A stretch of 52,129 bases of DNA, from NCBI RefSeq assembly GCF_001667115.1, contig NZ_LZIJ01000025.1, positions 1 to 52,129 on the forward strand, given 5' to 3'. Position numbers and translations under genes: made by a program. Source of the DNA: Mycobacterium sp. 852002-51163_SCH5372311. Its GTDB lineage: Bacteria; Actinomycetota; Actinomycetes; Mycobacteriales; Mycobacteriaceae. Below are positions 1 to 9,900 of the stretch, in pieces. How positions within the stretch are numbered: the first letter of the stretch is position 1; each line of letters begins with the position of its first letter. The notes under the pieces were generated by a model. It did not search any database. It worked only from the letters and a program-made list of their open reading frames with translations, and was not told where the DNA came from.

Positions 1-230
1 GCAGTCACCGGTGAGCCCGACGTCGTGCGCAAGGAGACCCACGGGCACGCGTGGGCGTTGAAGATGTCGCCGGACGGAAACGTCTGGGGCGCGACCGTCA
101 ACAAGACCGCCGGCGATGCGGAAAAGCTCGACGACGTAGTCTTCCCGCTGTTCCCGTCCGGCGACATCTTCAACGCCCACGCGTGCCCGTGGGTCTCCTT
201 GCGCACGACGTCGGGCTCACCGGTGACTGC
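1..230. repeat. Perfect inverted fold-back at window start (probable artefact)
   Basis: Bases 1-77 are the exact reverse complement of 154-230, with a 76-base spacer (78-153). Read on the plus strand, 1-153 encodes lppZ residues in frame (…HAWALKMSPDGNVWGATV…, ending FPLFP). Read on the minus strand, 230 to 154 encodes the same stretch up to MSPDG. The plus-strand copy therefore carries the genuine continuation of the gene, and the sequence flips strand at 153/154. This is the form of a fold-back chimera at a contig end rather than of a transposon terminus: both arms are coding and no third sequence lies between them. Confidence 0.9.
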
Positions 231-1154
231 CCCGGTCGACTTCGCGAGCCGGACCGCCACGGTCAGCTTGGTGTTGATCAGGTTCACCAGCACCACTCCG
301 TCCATGGCCGCGCAGCCGGCCACGCCCGGCTTGTCCGGCCACGTCCACACCGTGGAAACCTCGGACTTCTTGGTGATGCGCTGCAGCCGGTCCGCGGTCG
401 GGGTCCGGTCGAGTACGTACAGCGAGCCGTCGACGGGGTCTGTGCACAGGCCACCGCCGGATCCGACGCCGGACAGGGCCGTCGTCGGCGGGGCCTGGCC
501 GACGGTGGTCGGCTGCTCGATGCGCAGAACCTTGCCCGCCAGCGACGCGGGATCCGCGGCTTGCGCCGGATTGCCGGCGTCGCCGGTCAGCACGACCAGC
601 GTGGTGGGACTGGTGAAGATCAACGCTCCGGTGTTGCCGCTGGCGCCTTTCGGGATCCCGGTCAGGATGTCCTTCGGGATGTCGCCGTCCGCGATGCGGA
701 TGACCCGGTTGTCGGAGGGTGTGCTGATGTAGGCGTACATCAGCCGGTCCTGCTTGTAGGTCGGCGACCGCACGATGTCCATCAGGCCGCCGTCCCCGGA
801 CGGGTCGACCGGGATGACCATCCTGACCTTGGGCTCGGCGTTCAGGGAGATCTCCTTGATCGCGCCGGTAATGCGCTCGGCCACCAGCGCGGTTTTGCTG
901 TCGATGCCCATGATCAAGCCGCTGGTGCTCTCCAGGCAGCCTTGCATGACTCCGGGCGCCGGACACGCCTTGGGGAACGGTGTCGCGGGCAGCGGCGGCG
1001 GCGGGGGAGGCGGAGAACTGGGCTGGGGCTTGAGCGCCGGATTTGTGGTGAACGGCTGCGACTGGGCGTCGTTGAACCGCGCGCAACCAGTCAACGCCAG
1101 CATTGCCGCGCAGAGCGCGGCGAGTGCGCACCGCGCCGACCGCCGTATCCGCAT
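154..1154 (-). CDS. lppZ: LppZ lipoprotein, beta-propeller (3' end lost in fold-back)
   Basis: Putative surface lipoprotein of the glucose/sorbosone dehydrogenase-like beta-propeller family; counterpart of M. tuberculosis LppZ (Rv3006). The start at 1154 gives MRIRRSARCALAALCAAML then ALTGC, a signal peptide with a lipobox whose Cys is residue 24. A proline-rich linker follows, then propeller-like strands (TSTVWTWPDKPGVAG-type segment, HAWALKMSPDG). About 333 codons can be read before the strand flip at 154; the missing continuation for 26 more residues is present on the plus strand at 78-153. The true C-terminus is outside the window. No substrate is established. The longer minus-strand open frame at 217-1131 is a shadow frame of this gene. 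Confidence 0.85.
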
Positions 1155-1355
1155 GACCGACAGGCTACGGACCTTGCGGACACCGCCGCCACATACCCGG
1201 GTGGGTGAGCCTTCGAAAGCCGTCGTACCGACGATTTCGTAGCCCGACACGTGGCGGCGCTCACTTTGGCGCCGATCGGAACGGGCTGGCGGGCAAACTG
1301 CCGAATTGTCTGGTGAAAGCGCCGCTCAAATCCCAGATTCAGGCCGATTTGCCCT

Positions 1356-1371
1356 TACCCTGGCACGGGTG
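1356..1371 (+). promoter_or_regulatory. Possible -10 box of leaderless doxX transcript
   Basis: TACCCT at 1356-1361 fits the mycobacterial TANNNT -10 pattern and lies 7 bases before the GTG start at 1369. A transcript starting at the GTG would be leaderless, which is common in mycobacteria. No good -35 and no Shine-Dalgarno sequence are seen. Inferred only. Confidence 0.35.
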
Positions 1372-2211
1372 ACCAGTCAATCGCATGACTCGAGTTGGCG
1401 GCGGCCGGGTGACCTCCCGGAACCACTGCCGGGACGCCCTGCCTCGGCAAGTCTGGTTGACCCCGAAGACGACCTGACGCCCGTCGGTTTTCCAGGCGAA
1501 TTCGGAACCACCACCGACCTGCCGGCCTACCAGGCCGCCACTTCGGGCGGCTCCGTGCACAACCTGATGGACTCGCCGGAACCGCTGCCGTATGCGTTCA
1601 ACCCGCCGCAGCCCGCCGGCGCACTGGGAGCCGAGCCGGCCGCCATCGATCCGGAAACGGACCACGATCGCCACTTCGACCTGGGCCGTCGCGGCACCCA
1701 GCATCTCGGATTGCTGATACTGCGCGCCGGCCTGGGAGCGGTGCTGTTGGCGCATGGGCTGCAGAAGCTGTTCGGCTGGTGGGGCGGCACCGGGATGACT
1801 GGGTTCAAGAGCTCGCTGTCCGACGTCGGCTACCACCACGCCGACGTCCTGGCCTATGCGGGCGCCGGCGGCGAGATCGTCGCGGGCGCGCTGCTGGTAC
1901 TGGGTTTGTTCACCCCGGTCGCCGCCGCGGGAGCGCTGGCGTTCCTGATCAACGGTTTGCTCGCCACCGTCTCCGTCAAGCCGCATTCGCACAATTTCTC
2001 GTTCTTCCTGCCAGACGGGCACGAGTACCAGATCACGCTGATCGTCATCGCCGTGGCGGTGATCTTGTGTGGTCCCGGCCGCTACGGCCTCGACGCCGGC
2101 AGGGGCTGGGCGTATCGGCCGTTCATCGGGTCGTTCGTGGCGCTGTTGATCGGTATCGGCGCCGGTGTCGCCGTGTGGATGCTGCTCAACGGGGTCAACC
2201 CGGTGGGCTGA
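1369..2211 (+). CDS. doxX: DoxX-family integral membrane protein
   Basis: Membrane protein of the DoxX family, counterpart of Rv3005c. In M. tuberculosis DoxX has been reported to form a membrane-associated redox complex with SodA and the thiosulfate sulfurtransferase SseA. The GTG at 1369 gives 280 residues (MTSQSHDSSWRRPGDLPEPL…), close to the 279 I recall for the tuberculosis protein; an in-frame start at 1306 lacks a ribosome site. The first 110 residues are hydrophilic and proline-rich, probably cytoplasmic. Four hydrophobic segments follow, including LILRAGLGAVLLAHGLQKLF and a final segment near the C-terminus. It is divergent from lppZ and converges with cfp6. Confidence 0.88.
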   Translation: MTSQSHDSSWRRPGDLPEPLPGRPASASLVDPEDDLTPVGFPGEFGTTTDLPAYQAATSGGSVHNLMDSPEPLPYAFNPPQPAGALGAEPAAIDPETDHDRHFDLGRRGTQHLGLLILRAGLGAVLLAHGLQKLFGWWGGTGMTGFKSSLSDVGYHHADVLAYAGAGGEIVAGALLVLGLFTPVAAAGALAFLINGLLATVSVKPHSHNFSFFLPDGHEYQITLIVIAVAVILCGPGRYGLDAGRGWAYRPFIGSFVALLIGIGAGVAVWMLLNGVNPVG

Positions 2212-2216
2212 CCCGG

Positions 2217-2555
2217 TCACCCATACGGGTTGGGCACCCGGCCCGAGCTGACCTCGGTCAACTGGGGCAGCGTCGAGAAGGTGACCGCGGGCAGTCGCAG
2301 CTCTGCACCGCTCTTCAGCCGGGCACGCGCCCAGGATCCTTTGCTGAATCGCAGCCCCTCGATGTCGTCCCAGCCCACGGTCTGTTGACCTAGCAGTTTG
2401 CGTACCGTCACACCGTGCTCGTCGGCGACGGTGCGCAGCCGCACGATCAGCGTCGACAACACCACGGGGATAACGAGCAGGGGCGCGCTGGGCGGCCAGG
2501 CCAGCACCGGCACCAGCAGGCCGAGGGTGAAAAATCCGACGGCGAGGTGCGCCAT
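2217..2555 (-). CDS. cfp6: Low molecular weight antigen CFP-6, PH-domain protein
   Basis: Small membrane-linked protein with a bacterial PH-like domain, counterpart of M. tuberculosis CFP-6 (Rv3004). The start at 2555 (MAHLAVGFFTLGLLVPVLAW) gives 112 residues, matching the known antigen; the frame runs 28 codons further upstream but that part is not needed. Residues 1-40 hold two hydrophobic stretches and the rest is the PH-like core (VTVRKLLGQQTVGWDDIEGL, RLPAVTFSTLPQL). It sits tail to tail with doxX, five bases apart. Function is not known; it was found in culture filtrate. Confidence 0.85.
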   Translation of the reverse strand: MAHLAVGFFTLGLLVPVLAWPPSAPLLVIPVVLSTLIVRLRTVADEHGVTVRKLLGQQTVGWDDIEGLRFSKGSWARARLKSGAELRLPAVTFSTLPQLTEVSSGRVPNPYG

Positions 2556-2644
2556 CGGCGATATCCTCAGCACCACCTGCGATTCAGCCGCCACGTTCGC
2601 ATCATTGCAGGAGCCGTTGCCCGACCGGGTGCGCGGCACCGGAT

Positions 2645-2674
2645 TTGACTGCTGAGCTGTGCGAAGGCTACCGT
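2645..2674 (+). promoter_or_regulatory. Candidate promoter of the ilvBNC operon
   Basis: TTGACT (2645-2650) and TACCGT (2669-2674) are separated by 18 bases, a good SigA-type match. The next ATG (2683) is 8 bases after the -10, so the leader peptide could be translated from a leaderless transcript. Confidence 0.6.
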
Positions 2675-2682
2675 CGGACGCT

Positions 2683-2733
2683 ATGGATACCGCTGGAATG
2701 CTCGTAGTAATTAGTCGGCGCGTTGGTGCCTGA
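2683..2733 (+). CDS. ilvB leader peptide (branched-chain attenuation)
   Basis: A 16-residue reading frame, [16 protein letters not shown], lies just after the candidate promoter and 92 bases before ilvB. A second in-frame ATG (2698) would give [11 protein letters not shown]. The cluster Leu-Val-Val-Ile, plus a further Val, names the three end products of the pathway; this is the mark of ribosome-mediated attenuation. Its stop (2731-2733) lies inside a hairpin region and a terminator-like element follows. Similar leaders control ilvBNC in Corynebacterium. The frame is too short to appear in ordinary gene calls. Confidence 0.75.
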   Translation: MDTAGMLVVISRRVGA

Positions 2734-2793
2734 CTAGTTCAATCGAGTACCAACGCGACCCTCGTACAGCAGCAGCGCTGACGGGGGTTTTTT
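2719..2793 (+). terminator. ilvB attenuator: pause hairpin and intrinsic terminator
   Basis: CGCGTTGGT (2719-2727) pairs perfectly with ACCAACGCG (2749-2757), overlapping the end of the leader peptide. Downstream ACCCTCG (2758-2764) can pair with CGGGGGT (2782-2788, one G-U), with an inner CAGC/GCTG stem, followed by six T (2788-2793). Ribosome stalling on the Leu/Val/Ile codons could alter which hairpins form and so open or close the route into ilvB. Confidence 0.65.
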
Positions 2794-2825
2794 GTTGCTC
2801 CGAGACGCGAGGACCTAAGAGGACA

Positions 2826-4694
2826 GTGAGCGCACCTACCAAGCCGCATTCCCAGCTACCGGGGGGCAACAGCGGGCCGGACGCGGCGAAGCCCGTCGCA
2901 AAGCCCGCCCACCAGCCGAAACGCGTGGCACCTGAACAAGTGACCGGTGCACAAGCGGTGATCCGGTCGTTGGAAGAACTCGACGTCGACGTCATCTTCG
3001 GCATTCCCGGCGGTGCCGTGCTGCCGGTGTACGACCCGCTGTTCGACTCGCAGAAGCTGCGCCACGTGCTGGTGCGCCACGAGCAGGGCGCTGGGCACGC
3101 CGCCAGCGGCTACGCGCATGTCACCGGCAGGGTCGGCGTGTGCATGGCGACCTCCGGGCCCGGTGCCACCAACCTGGTGACCCCGCTGGCCGACGCGCAG
3201 ATGGACTCGGTGCCGGTGGTGGCCATCACCGGCCAGGTCGGGCGTGGTCTGATCGGGACCGACGCCTTCCAGGAGGCCGACATCTCGGGCATCACGATGC
3301 CGATTACCAAGCACAACTTCCTGGTCCGCTCCGGCGACGAGATCCCACGCGTCATTGCCGAGGCCTTCCACATCGCGGCTACCGGTCGCCCGGGCGCGGT
3401 GCTCGTCGACATCCCCAAAGACGTGTTGCAGGGCCAGTGCACCTTCAGCTGGCCGCCACGTATGGATCTGCCCGGCTACAAGCCGAACACCAGGCCGCAC
3501 AGCCGCCAGATCCGCGAGGCGGCCAAGCTGATCGCCGCCGCCCGCAAACCGGTGCTGTACGTCGGAGGCGGCGTCATCCGCGGCGAGGCCACCGAGCAGC
3601 TGGCCGAACTGGCCGAACTGACCGGCATCCCGGTGGTGACCACGTTGATGGCGCGCGGTGCGTTTCCGGACAGCCATCGACAGAACCTGGGGATGCCCGG
3701 CATGCACGGCACGGTAGCCGCGGTGGCGGCGCTCCAGCGCAGCGACCTGCTGATCGCGCTGGGCACCCGATTCGACGACCGGGTGACCGGCAAGCTCGAC
3801 TCGTTCGCGCCCGAGGCCAAGGTCATCCACGCCGACATCGACCCCGCCGAAATCGGCAAGAACCGGCACGCCGACGTGCCGATCGTCGGCGATGTCAAAG
3901 CCGTCATCGTCGATCTGATCGCGATGCTGCAGCACTACGGGGACGCCGGCGCACCCGCACAACCAGAGATGACCGAATGGTGGGCATATCTGGAGAGCGT
4001 CCGCGCCACCTATCCGCTGAGCTACGGCCCCCAGAGCGACGGCAGCCTGAGCCCGGAATACGTCATCGAAAAACTGGGTGAAATCGCCGGCCCGGACGCC
4101 GTCTACGTCGCCGGCGTCGGTCAGCACCAGATGTGGGCCGCGCAGTTCATCAAGTACGAAAACCCGCGCACCTGGCTGAATTCCGGTGGGCTGGGCACCA
4201 TGGGGTTCGCCATCCCGGCGGCCATGGGCGCCAAGCTCGCCCGCCCGGACGCCGAGGTGTGGGCCATCGACGGTGACGGCTGCTTCCAGATGACCAACCA
4301 GGAGCTGGCCACCTGCGCCATCGAGGGCGCGCCGATCAAGGTGGCGCTGATCAACAACGGCAACCTCGGCATGGTGCGCCAGTGGCAGAGCCTGTTCTAT
4401 CAGGAGCGCTACTCGCAGACCGACCTCGCCACGCACTCACACCGCATCCCCGACTTCGTCAAGCTGGCCGAGGCGCTGGGCTGTGTCGGATTGCGTTGCG
4501 AGCGTGAAGAAGACGTCGTCGACGTCATCAACCAGGCGCGCGCCATCAATGACCGCCCGGTGGTGATCGACTTCATCGTCGGCGCCGACGCGCAGGTGTG
4601 GCCGATGGTGGCCGCCGGAACCAGCAACGACGAGATCCAGGCCGCCCGGGGCATCCGCCCGCTGTTCGACGACATCACCGAAGGCCACGCCTGA
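2826..4694 (+). CDS. ilvB1: Acetolactate synthase large subunit
   Basis: Acetohydroxyacid synthase catalytic subunit (ThDP, FAD and Mg dependent); joins two pyruvates to acetolactate, or pyruvate and 2-ketobutyrate to acetohydroxybutyrate, the first common step of valine, leucine and isoleucine synthesis. 622 residues, versus 618 in M. tuberculosis. The GTG start at 2826 follows an AAGAGGA ribosome site. The first 40 residues are a basic, Pro-rich extension; the catalytic Glu is near residue 86 ([15 protein letters not shown]), and the ThDP motif [12 protein letters not shown]…NNGNLGM is near 484-515. The stop overlaps the ilvN start by one base (TGATG), so both subunits are translationally coupled. 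Regulated by the attenuator upstream. Confidence 0.97.
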   Translation: MSAPTKPHSQLPGGNSGPDAAKPVAKPAHQPKRVAPEQVTGAQAVIRSLEELDVDVIFGIPGGAVLPVYDPLFDSQKLRHVLVRHEQGAGHAASGYAHVTGRVGVCMATSGPGATNLVTPLADAQMDSVPVVAITGQVGRGLIGTDAFQEADISGITMPITKHNFLVRSGDEIPRVIAEAFHIAATGRPGAVLVDIPKDVLQGQCTFSWPPRMDLPGYKPNTRPHSRQIREAAKLIAAARKPVLYVGGGVIRGEATEQLAELAELTGIPVVTTLMARGAFPDSHRQNLGMPGMHGTVAAVAALQRSDLLIALGTRFDDRVTGKLDSFAPEAKVIHADIDPAEIGKNRHADVPIVGDVKAVIVDLIAMLQHYGDAGAPAQPEMTEWWAYLESVRATYPLSYGPQSDGSLSPEYVIEKLGEIAGPDAVYVAGVGQHQMWAAQFIKYENPRTWLNSGGLGTMGFAIPAAMGAKLARPDAEVWAIDGDGCFQMTNQELATCAIEGAPIKVALINNGNLGMVRQWQSLFYQERYSQTDLATHSHRIPDFVKLAEALGCVGLRCEREEDVVDVINQARAINDRPVVIDFIVGADAQVWPMVAAGTSNDEIQAARGIRPLFDDITEGHA

Positions 4695-5203
4695 TGAACA
4701 CGAAGACGCATACCCTGTCGGTGCTGGTCGAAGACAAGCCCGGTGTGCTGGCGCGCGTTGCGGCGCTGTTTTCGCGGCGCGGTTTCAACATCGAGTCGTT
4801 GGCGGTGGGCGGCACGGAGCAAAAGGACATGTCGCGGATGACCATCGTGGTCTCCGCCGAGGAAACTCCGCTCGAACAGATCACCAAGCAGCTCAACAAG
4901 CTGATCAACGTCATCAAGATCGTCGAGCAGGACGACGACAACTCGGTGTCCCGCGAGCTGGTGCTGATCAAGGTGCGGGCCGACGCGGGCACCCGCAGCC
5001 AGGTGATCGAAGCAGTAAATCTCTTTCGCGCCAACGTGATTGACGTTTCCCCGGATTCGCTGACCGTCGAGGCGACCGGCAATCGCGGCAAGCTCGAAGC
5101 GCTGCTGCGAGTATTGGAGCCGTTCGGCATCCGCGAAATCGCCCAGTCCGGCATGGTGGCGTTGTCCCGCGGCCCGCGCGGTATCGCCAACGCGAAGCAA
5201 TAG
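4694..5203 (+). CDS. ilvN: Acetolactate synthase small (regulatory) subunit
   Basis: Regulatory subunit that activates the large subunit and brings feedback inhibition by valine. 169 residues, the family's usual length. The N-terminal ACT domain is clear (THTLSVLVEDKPGVLARVAA, residues 5-24, then RRGFNIESLAVGG); the C-terminal half (ELVLIKVRADAGTRSQVIEA) is the second ACT-like domain. The ATG at 4694 overlaps the ilvB stop. It is followed by ilvC after 28 bases. Confidence 0.96.
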   Translation: MNTKTHTLSVLVEDKPGVLARVAALFSRRGFNIESLAVGGTEQKDMSRMTIVVSAEETPLEQITKQLNKLINVIKIVEQDDDNSVSRELVLIKVRADAGTRSQVIEAVNLFRANVIDVSPDSLTVEATGNRGKLEALLRVLEPFGIREIAQSGMVALSRGPRGIANAKQ

Positions 5204-5213
5204 ACAGTAATAG

Positions 5214-6245
<1,032 letters not shown>

Positions 6246-6253
6246 CCTCCGGG

Positions 6254-6311
6254 CGAGCAGACGCAAAAGCACCTAATTCGTCGGCGTGTCGGGTGCTTTT
6301 GCGTCTGTTCG
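6254..6311. terminator. TRIT-like bidirectional hairpin after ilvC
   Basis: Arms 6254-6273 and 6292-6311 pair over 20 positions with one mismatch (core GCAGACGCAAAAGCACC / GGTGCTTTTGCGTCTG), with an 18-base loop. It sits between the convergent genes ilvC and wrbA. The 15-base start CGAGCAGACGCAAAA recurs in the hairpin after ung. It fits the repeated mycobacterial terminator described as TRIT. Confidence 0.75.
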
Positions 6312-6313
6312 CG

Positions 6314-6925
6314 CTATGAGGTGAGCCGGGCGGCGATGGAAACCACTCGGCGGGCCAAGTGGTCGAGCGCGTCGGCCGTGGCCCTATCGCTTTCCGAGTC
6401 GAACTCGCTGATGTTGTCGTGAGTCGAGACCAGGCTCGCCCCATACGGATTGCCGTCGACGAACTTGATCGGATCGGTGTATCCCGGCGGCACGATGATG
6501 CCGCCGAAATGCATCAGCGTGACATAGAGCGTGAGCAGCGTGGTTTCCTGTCCGCCGTGCAGTGTGTTGGACGACGTGAACGCCGCATACACCTTGTCGG
6601 CCAGTTTGCCTTCGGCCCACAGTCCGCCCAGCGAGTCGAGGAAGTCGCGCAACTGCGACGCGACCGAGCCGAACCGCGTCGGGGAGCCGAAGATCACCGC
6701 GTCGGCCCAGACGATGTCCTCGCTGGTAGCCGCCGGCAGGTCCTTGGTGGCTTGGTAATTCGCTGTCCAGGCGGGGTTACGGGCAAACGACTCCGGGTCG
6801 CGCGTCTCGGCGACGTGCCGCACCCGGACTTCGGCGCCGGCCGCCTCGGCCGCCGCAGCGACGCGTTTTGCCATCGAGGTGCCGTGGCCGGTGGCGGAGT
6901 AGTAGATGATCGCAAGTTTCGTCAC
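6314..6925 (-). CDS. wrbA: WrbA-like NAD(P)H:quinone oxidoreductase
   Basis: FMN-binding flavodoxin-fold quinone reductase, reducing quinones by two electrons and so limiting redox cycling. The GTG at 6925 gives 203 residues (MTKLAIIYYSATGHGTSMAK); the open frame reaches 6943 but the six extra residues precede the typical beta-1 strand. The FMN phosphate loop is YYSATGHGTSMA; DAVIFGSPTRFGSVASQLRDFLD and the C-terminal NPYGASLVS block are typical of WrbA. It lies 36 bases downstream of the cyclase-LuxR regulator on the same strand, so the two may be cotranscribed. I know of no counterpart at this place in M. tuberculosis. Confidence 0.87.
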   Translation of the reverse strand: MTKLAIIYYSATGHGTSMAKRVAAAAEAAGAEVRVRHVAETRDPESFARNPAWTANYQATKDLPAATSEDIVWADAVIFGSPTRFGSVASQLRDFLDSLGGLWAEGKLADKVYAAFTSSNTLHGGQETTLLTLYVTLMHFGGIIVPPGYTDPIKFVDGNPYGASLVSTHDNISEFDSESDRATADALDHLARRVVSIAARLTS

Positions 6926-6961
6926 AGTTGTCAGCCTAGGCATGGCACCGGCTCGACGACG

Positions 6962-9900
6962 CTAGGCGTGGCGGCCTGCTTCCTGTACCAGTTGCACCCG
7001 GGAGGTCAAATTGAGCTTGGTGTAGATGTGGGTGAGATGGGTCTGCACGGTGCGTGGTGAGACGAAGAGTTGCGCGGCGATGTCGTTGTTGGTCAGCCCC
7101 TGGCTGACGAGCCGGACCACATCGTGTTCGGCCGGTGTCAGTGCGGCCCAGCCGCTGGACGGACGTTTGCGTTGGCCCCGGCCGCGCTGCGCGTAGGCGA
7201 TCGCAGCCTCGGTGGACAGCGCGGCTCCCTCGGCCCACGCAGTGCCGAAATCGTTGTCGCCCAATGTATTTCGAACTTCGTCCAAGGCAGAGTCGTGGTC
7301 CGACTGGTAGATCTGATAGCGGGCGATACCATTGCGGTCGCGGATTGCCTGGGCTGCGCCGAACAGGCGCGCTGCTTGGCGGTGCGCCTCGCACGCCGCG
7401 GCAAGCGTCGCCAGGCACTCCAGCGCATCCGCGGCAACCAGGACCGATCCGATGTCGGTGCCGATCGCCAACGCGTCATGGGCGTCGCGTTCGGCCCGAT
7501 CGTGCTCGCCCAGGGCGATCGCGACGCGGGCACGTTGCGCATGGGCCACCATCAGGTGCCAGCCCGTGGTACTTGAGACCAACTCGTCGGCACGCTGGCG
7601 GGCGACGACCAGATCGCCCTGCGCCAGCGCTGCCAAAGCCAGCGGGGTCCAACTCAGGACGAGCGTCTCCCGCCGCACCACCCGCACCCGCCAGGCTTCC
7701 TCGCTGGCAGATACGGCCGTCGCCACATCGCCGGCGGAGATGGCCGCGCGCGCCAAGGCGGCATACGCGACGTCGCCGTCGAAGCCACCTAACGAGGCTG
7801 AGACCTCGAGCCCGGCCTCGGCGGCAGCTCTGGCCGCGGCCGATTCGCAGCAACACGATAGGGCGAAGCCAAGACCGACCAACGCTATGACCTGCGCGAT
7901 ACCGTCGTGTGCCGCCTGTCCCTCAGCCACCACCGCTCGGAACTCCGCGACCGCACCCGCGAGATCGCCGCGGTACCACCCTGCGACTGCCAGCCAGGTG
8001 CGGCATTGGCGGGCGATGAAGCCGTCACCGATCGCATCGGCCAGGCGTAAACCTTCCTCGGCATGCGTGCGCACCTGGGTCGGTTGGCCGGTGGCGATGG
8101 CCTCCAATGCCCGCCAGGCCAGGGCCTGGCTCAGCCGCCAGTCGTCTCCCAAGGCGCGGGCGCGGTCGATTGTCTCGGTCAGCAGCGGCGGCGCGGTATC
8201 GGCGTCGTATACGGCAACGGTGCTGCAGCTGGCGAGGGCTCGCACCAGCAGCGCCGGGTCATCCAGGCCGCGGGCGAGAGCCACCGCCCGCTCGGCATCC
8301 TCCATGGCGTCGGGTACGCCGAAAAGCCCACCCAGGAACGCACGGTCAGCCAGCGCGCGGGTCAGCACCGCAGGCTCGATCGTGCCGTTGAGGGTGTCAT
8401 CGCCCAGGACTGCTTCGAACCAGCCCAGGCCTTGCTGGAACCGGCCGCGCATCGACCACAGCGGTGTCAACGATGACGCCAGGTCCAACGCAGGGTTCGC
8501 CTCGGCGTTTTCCCGGCTCCAGGTGAATGCGGCTTGCAGGTTGTCGAATTCGATCTCGGTGTCGGCGATCAACGTGTCCAGCCGGACCCGCCCGGGGGCG
8601 TCGAGCCGGGCTGCCACGGCAGAGTAGTGCTCGCGGTGACGTGTGCGCAGACCGTCGGCCTCGCCGGATTCTCCGAGCTTTTCCTGCGCGTACTGGCGAA
8701 CCGTTTCCAAGAGGCGATACCGCATTCGACCTGCAGTGGTTTCTGCCGTCACCAGCGACTTGTCGACCAGCAGCGTCAACATATCCAGGACTTGGTGGGA
8801 CGCCATTGCCTCGTCGTCACCGGCGATCACCTGTGCGGCCCGCAGGTCAAAGCCGCCCATGAAAACCGCCAGCCGGCGCAACAGGATCCGTTCGGGCGCC
8901 GATAGCAACGCGTACGACCAATCCACCGAGGCCCGCAACGTCTGCTGGCGCCGAACCGCGGTGCGTGCGCCGCCGGTCAGCAGGCGGAATCGGTCGTGCA
9001 AGCTGTCGACGATTTCAGTCAGCGACAGCACCCGCACCCGCGCTGCGGCGAGTTCGATCGCCAACGGCATACCGTCAAGGCGCCGGCAGATCTCGGCCAC
9101 TGCGGCGGCATCCTGCTCGTCGCCGATGCTGAACTCCGGCTGTACCTGACAGGCCCGGTCGACGAATAATTCCACCGCTTCACCGGTCAGCGATAGCGGC
9201 CCGACCCGCCAAATGGCCTCACCGGCGATACCGAGCGGTTCGCGGCTGGTGGCCAGCACGGTAATTCCTGGGCAGTCGGCAAGAACGTCGGCCGCAAAGG
9301 CGGCCGAGGCGTCGAGCAGATGCTCACAATTGTCGAGCACCACCATCGCCTGCCTGGCGCGGAGAAACTGCAGCACGGTGTCGTCGGTGGAACGGCCTGG
9401 CTGGTCGGGCAAGCCCAGCACCCGGGCGACCGCGACCGGGACGGCACCGTCGTCGGTGAGCGGCGCCAGGTCGACGAACCAGACATTGTCATCCTGCGCC
9501 GACAGCATCCCCGAGGCGATCTGCACGGCCAGACGTGTCTTGCCGACGCCCCCGGCGCCCGTCAACGTCAGCAGGCGCGTGTTCTCCAAGATCCGCGCCG
9601 CCTCCCGCAGGTCGGTTTCTCGACCCACGAAGCTGGTCAAATGCGTCGGCAGGCGTTGGCTGCCGGCAGGTCTGTTGATGCGCAACGGCGGGAAGTCGTT
9701 GTGCAGGTCGGGATGGCACAGTTGCACCACCCGCTCCGGTCGCGGCAGATCTCGCAACAGATGGGTGCCCAGGTCGGTCAACCACACGCCGGGCGGCAGA
9801 CGGTCGACGACCAAGTCCCCGGTGATGCCCGACAGCACGGTCTGCCCGCCGTGCGCCAAGTCGCGAATACGTGCCGTCCGGTTGATTGTCGGGCCGATGT

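Noticed and set aside
1..230. Inverted repeat considered as an insertion sequence end
   Set aside because: Both arms are lppZ coding sequence and no transposase or target duplication is present.
217..1131. 304-codon minus-strand frame near the window start
   Set aside because: Arg-rich out-of-frame reading of lppZ; the true frame has the lipobox and family text.
2856..4436. 526-codon open frame on the minus strand across ilvB
   Set aside because: It is an antisense shadow caused by high-GC codon bias; composition is His/Arg/Gly/Asp-rich with no domain, while the plus strand encodes a complete enzyme.
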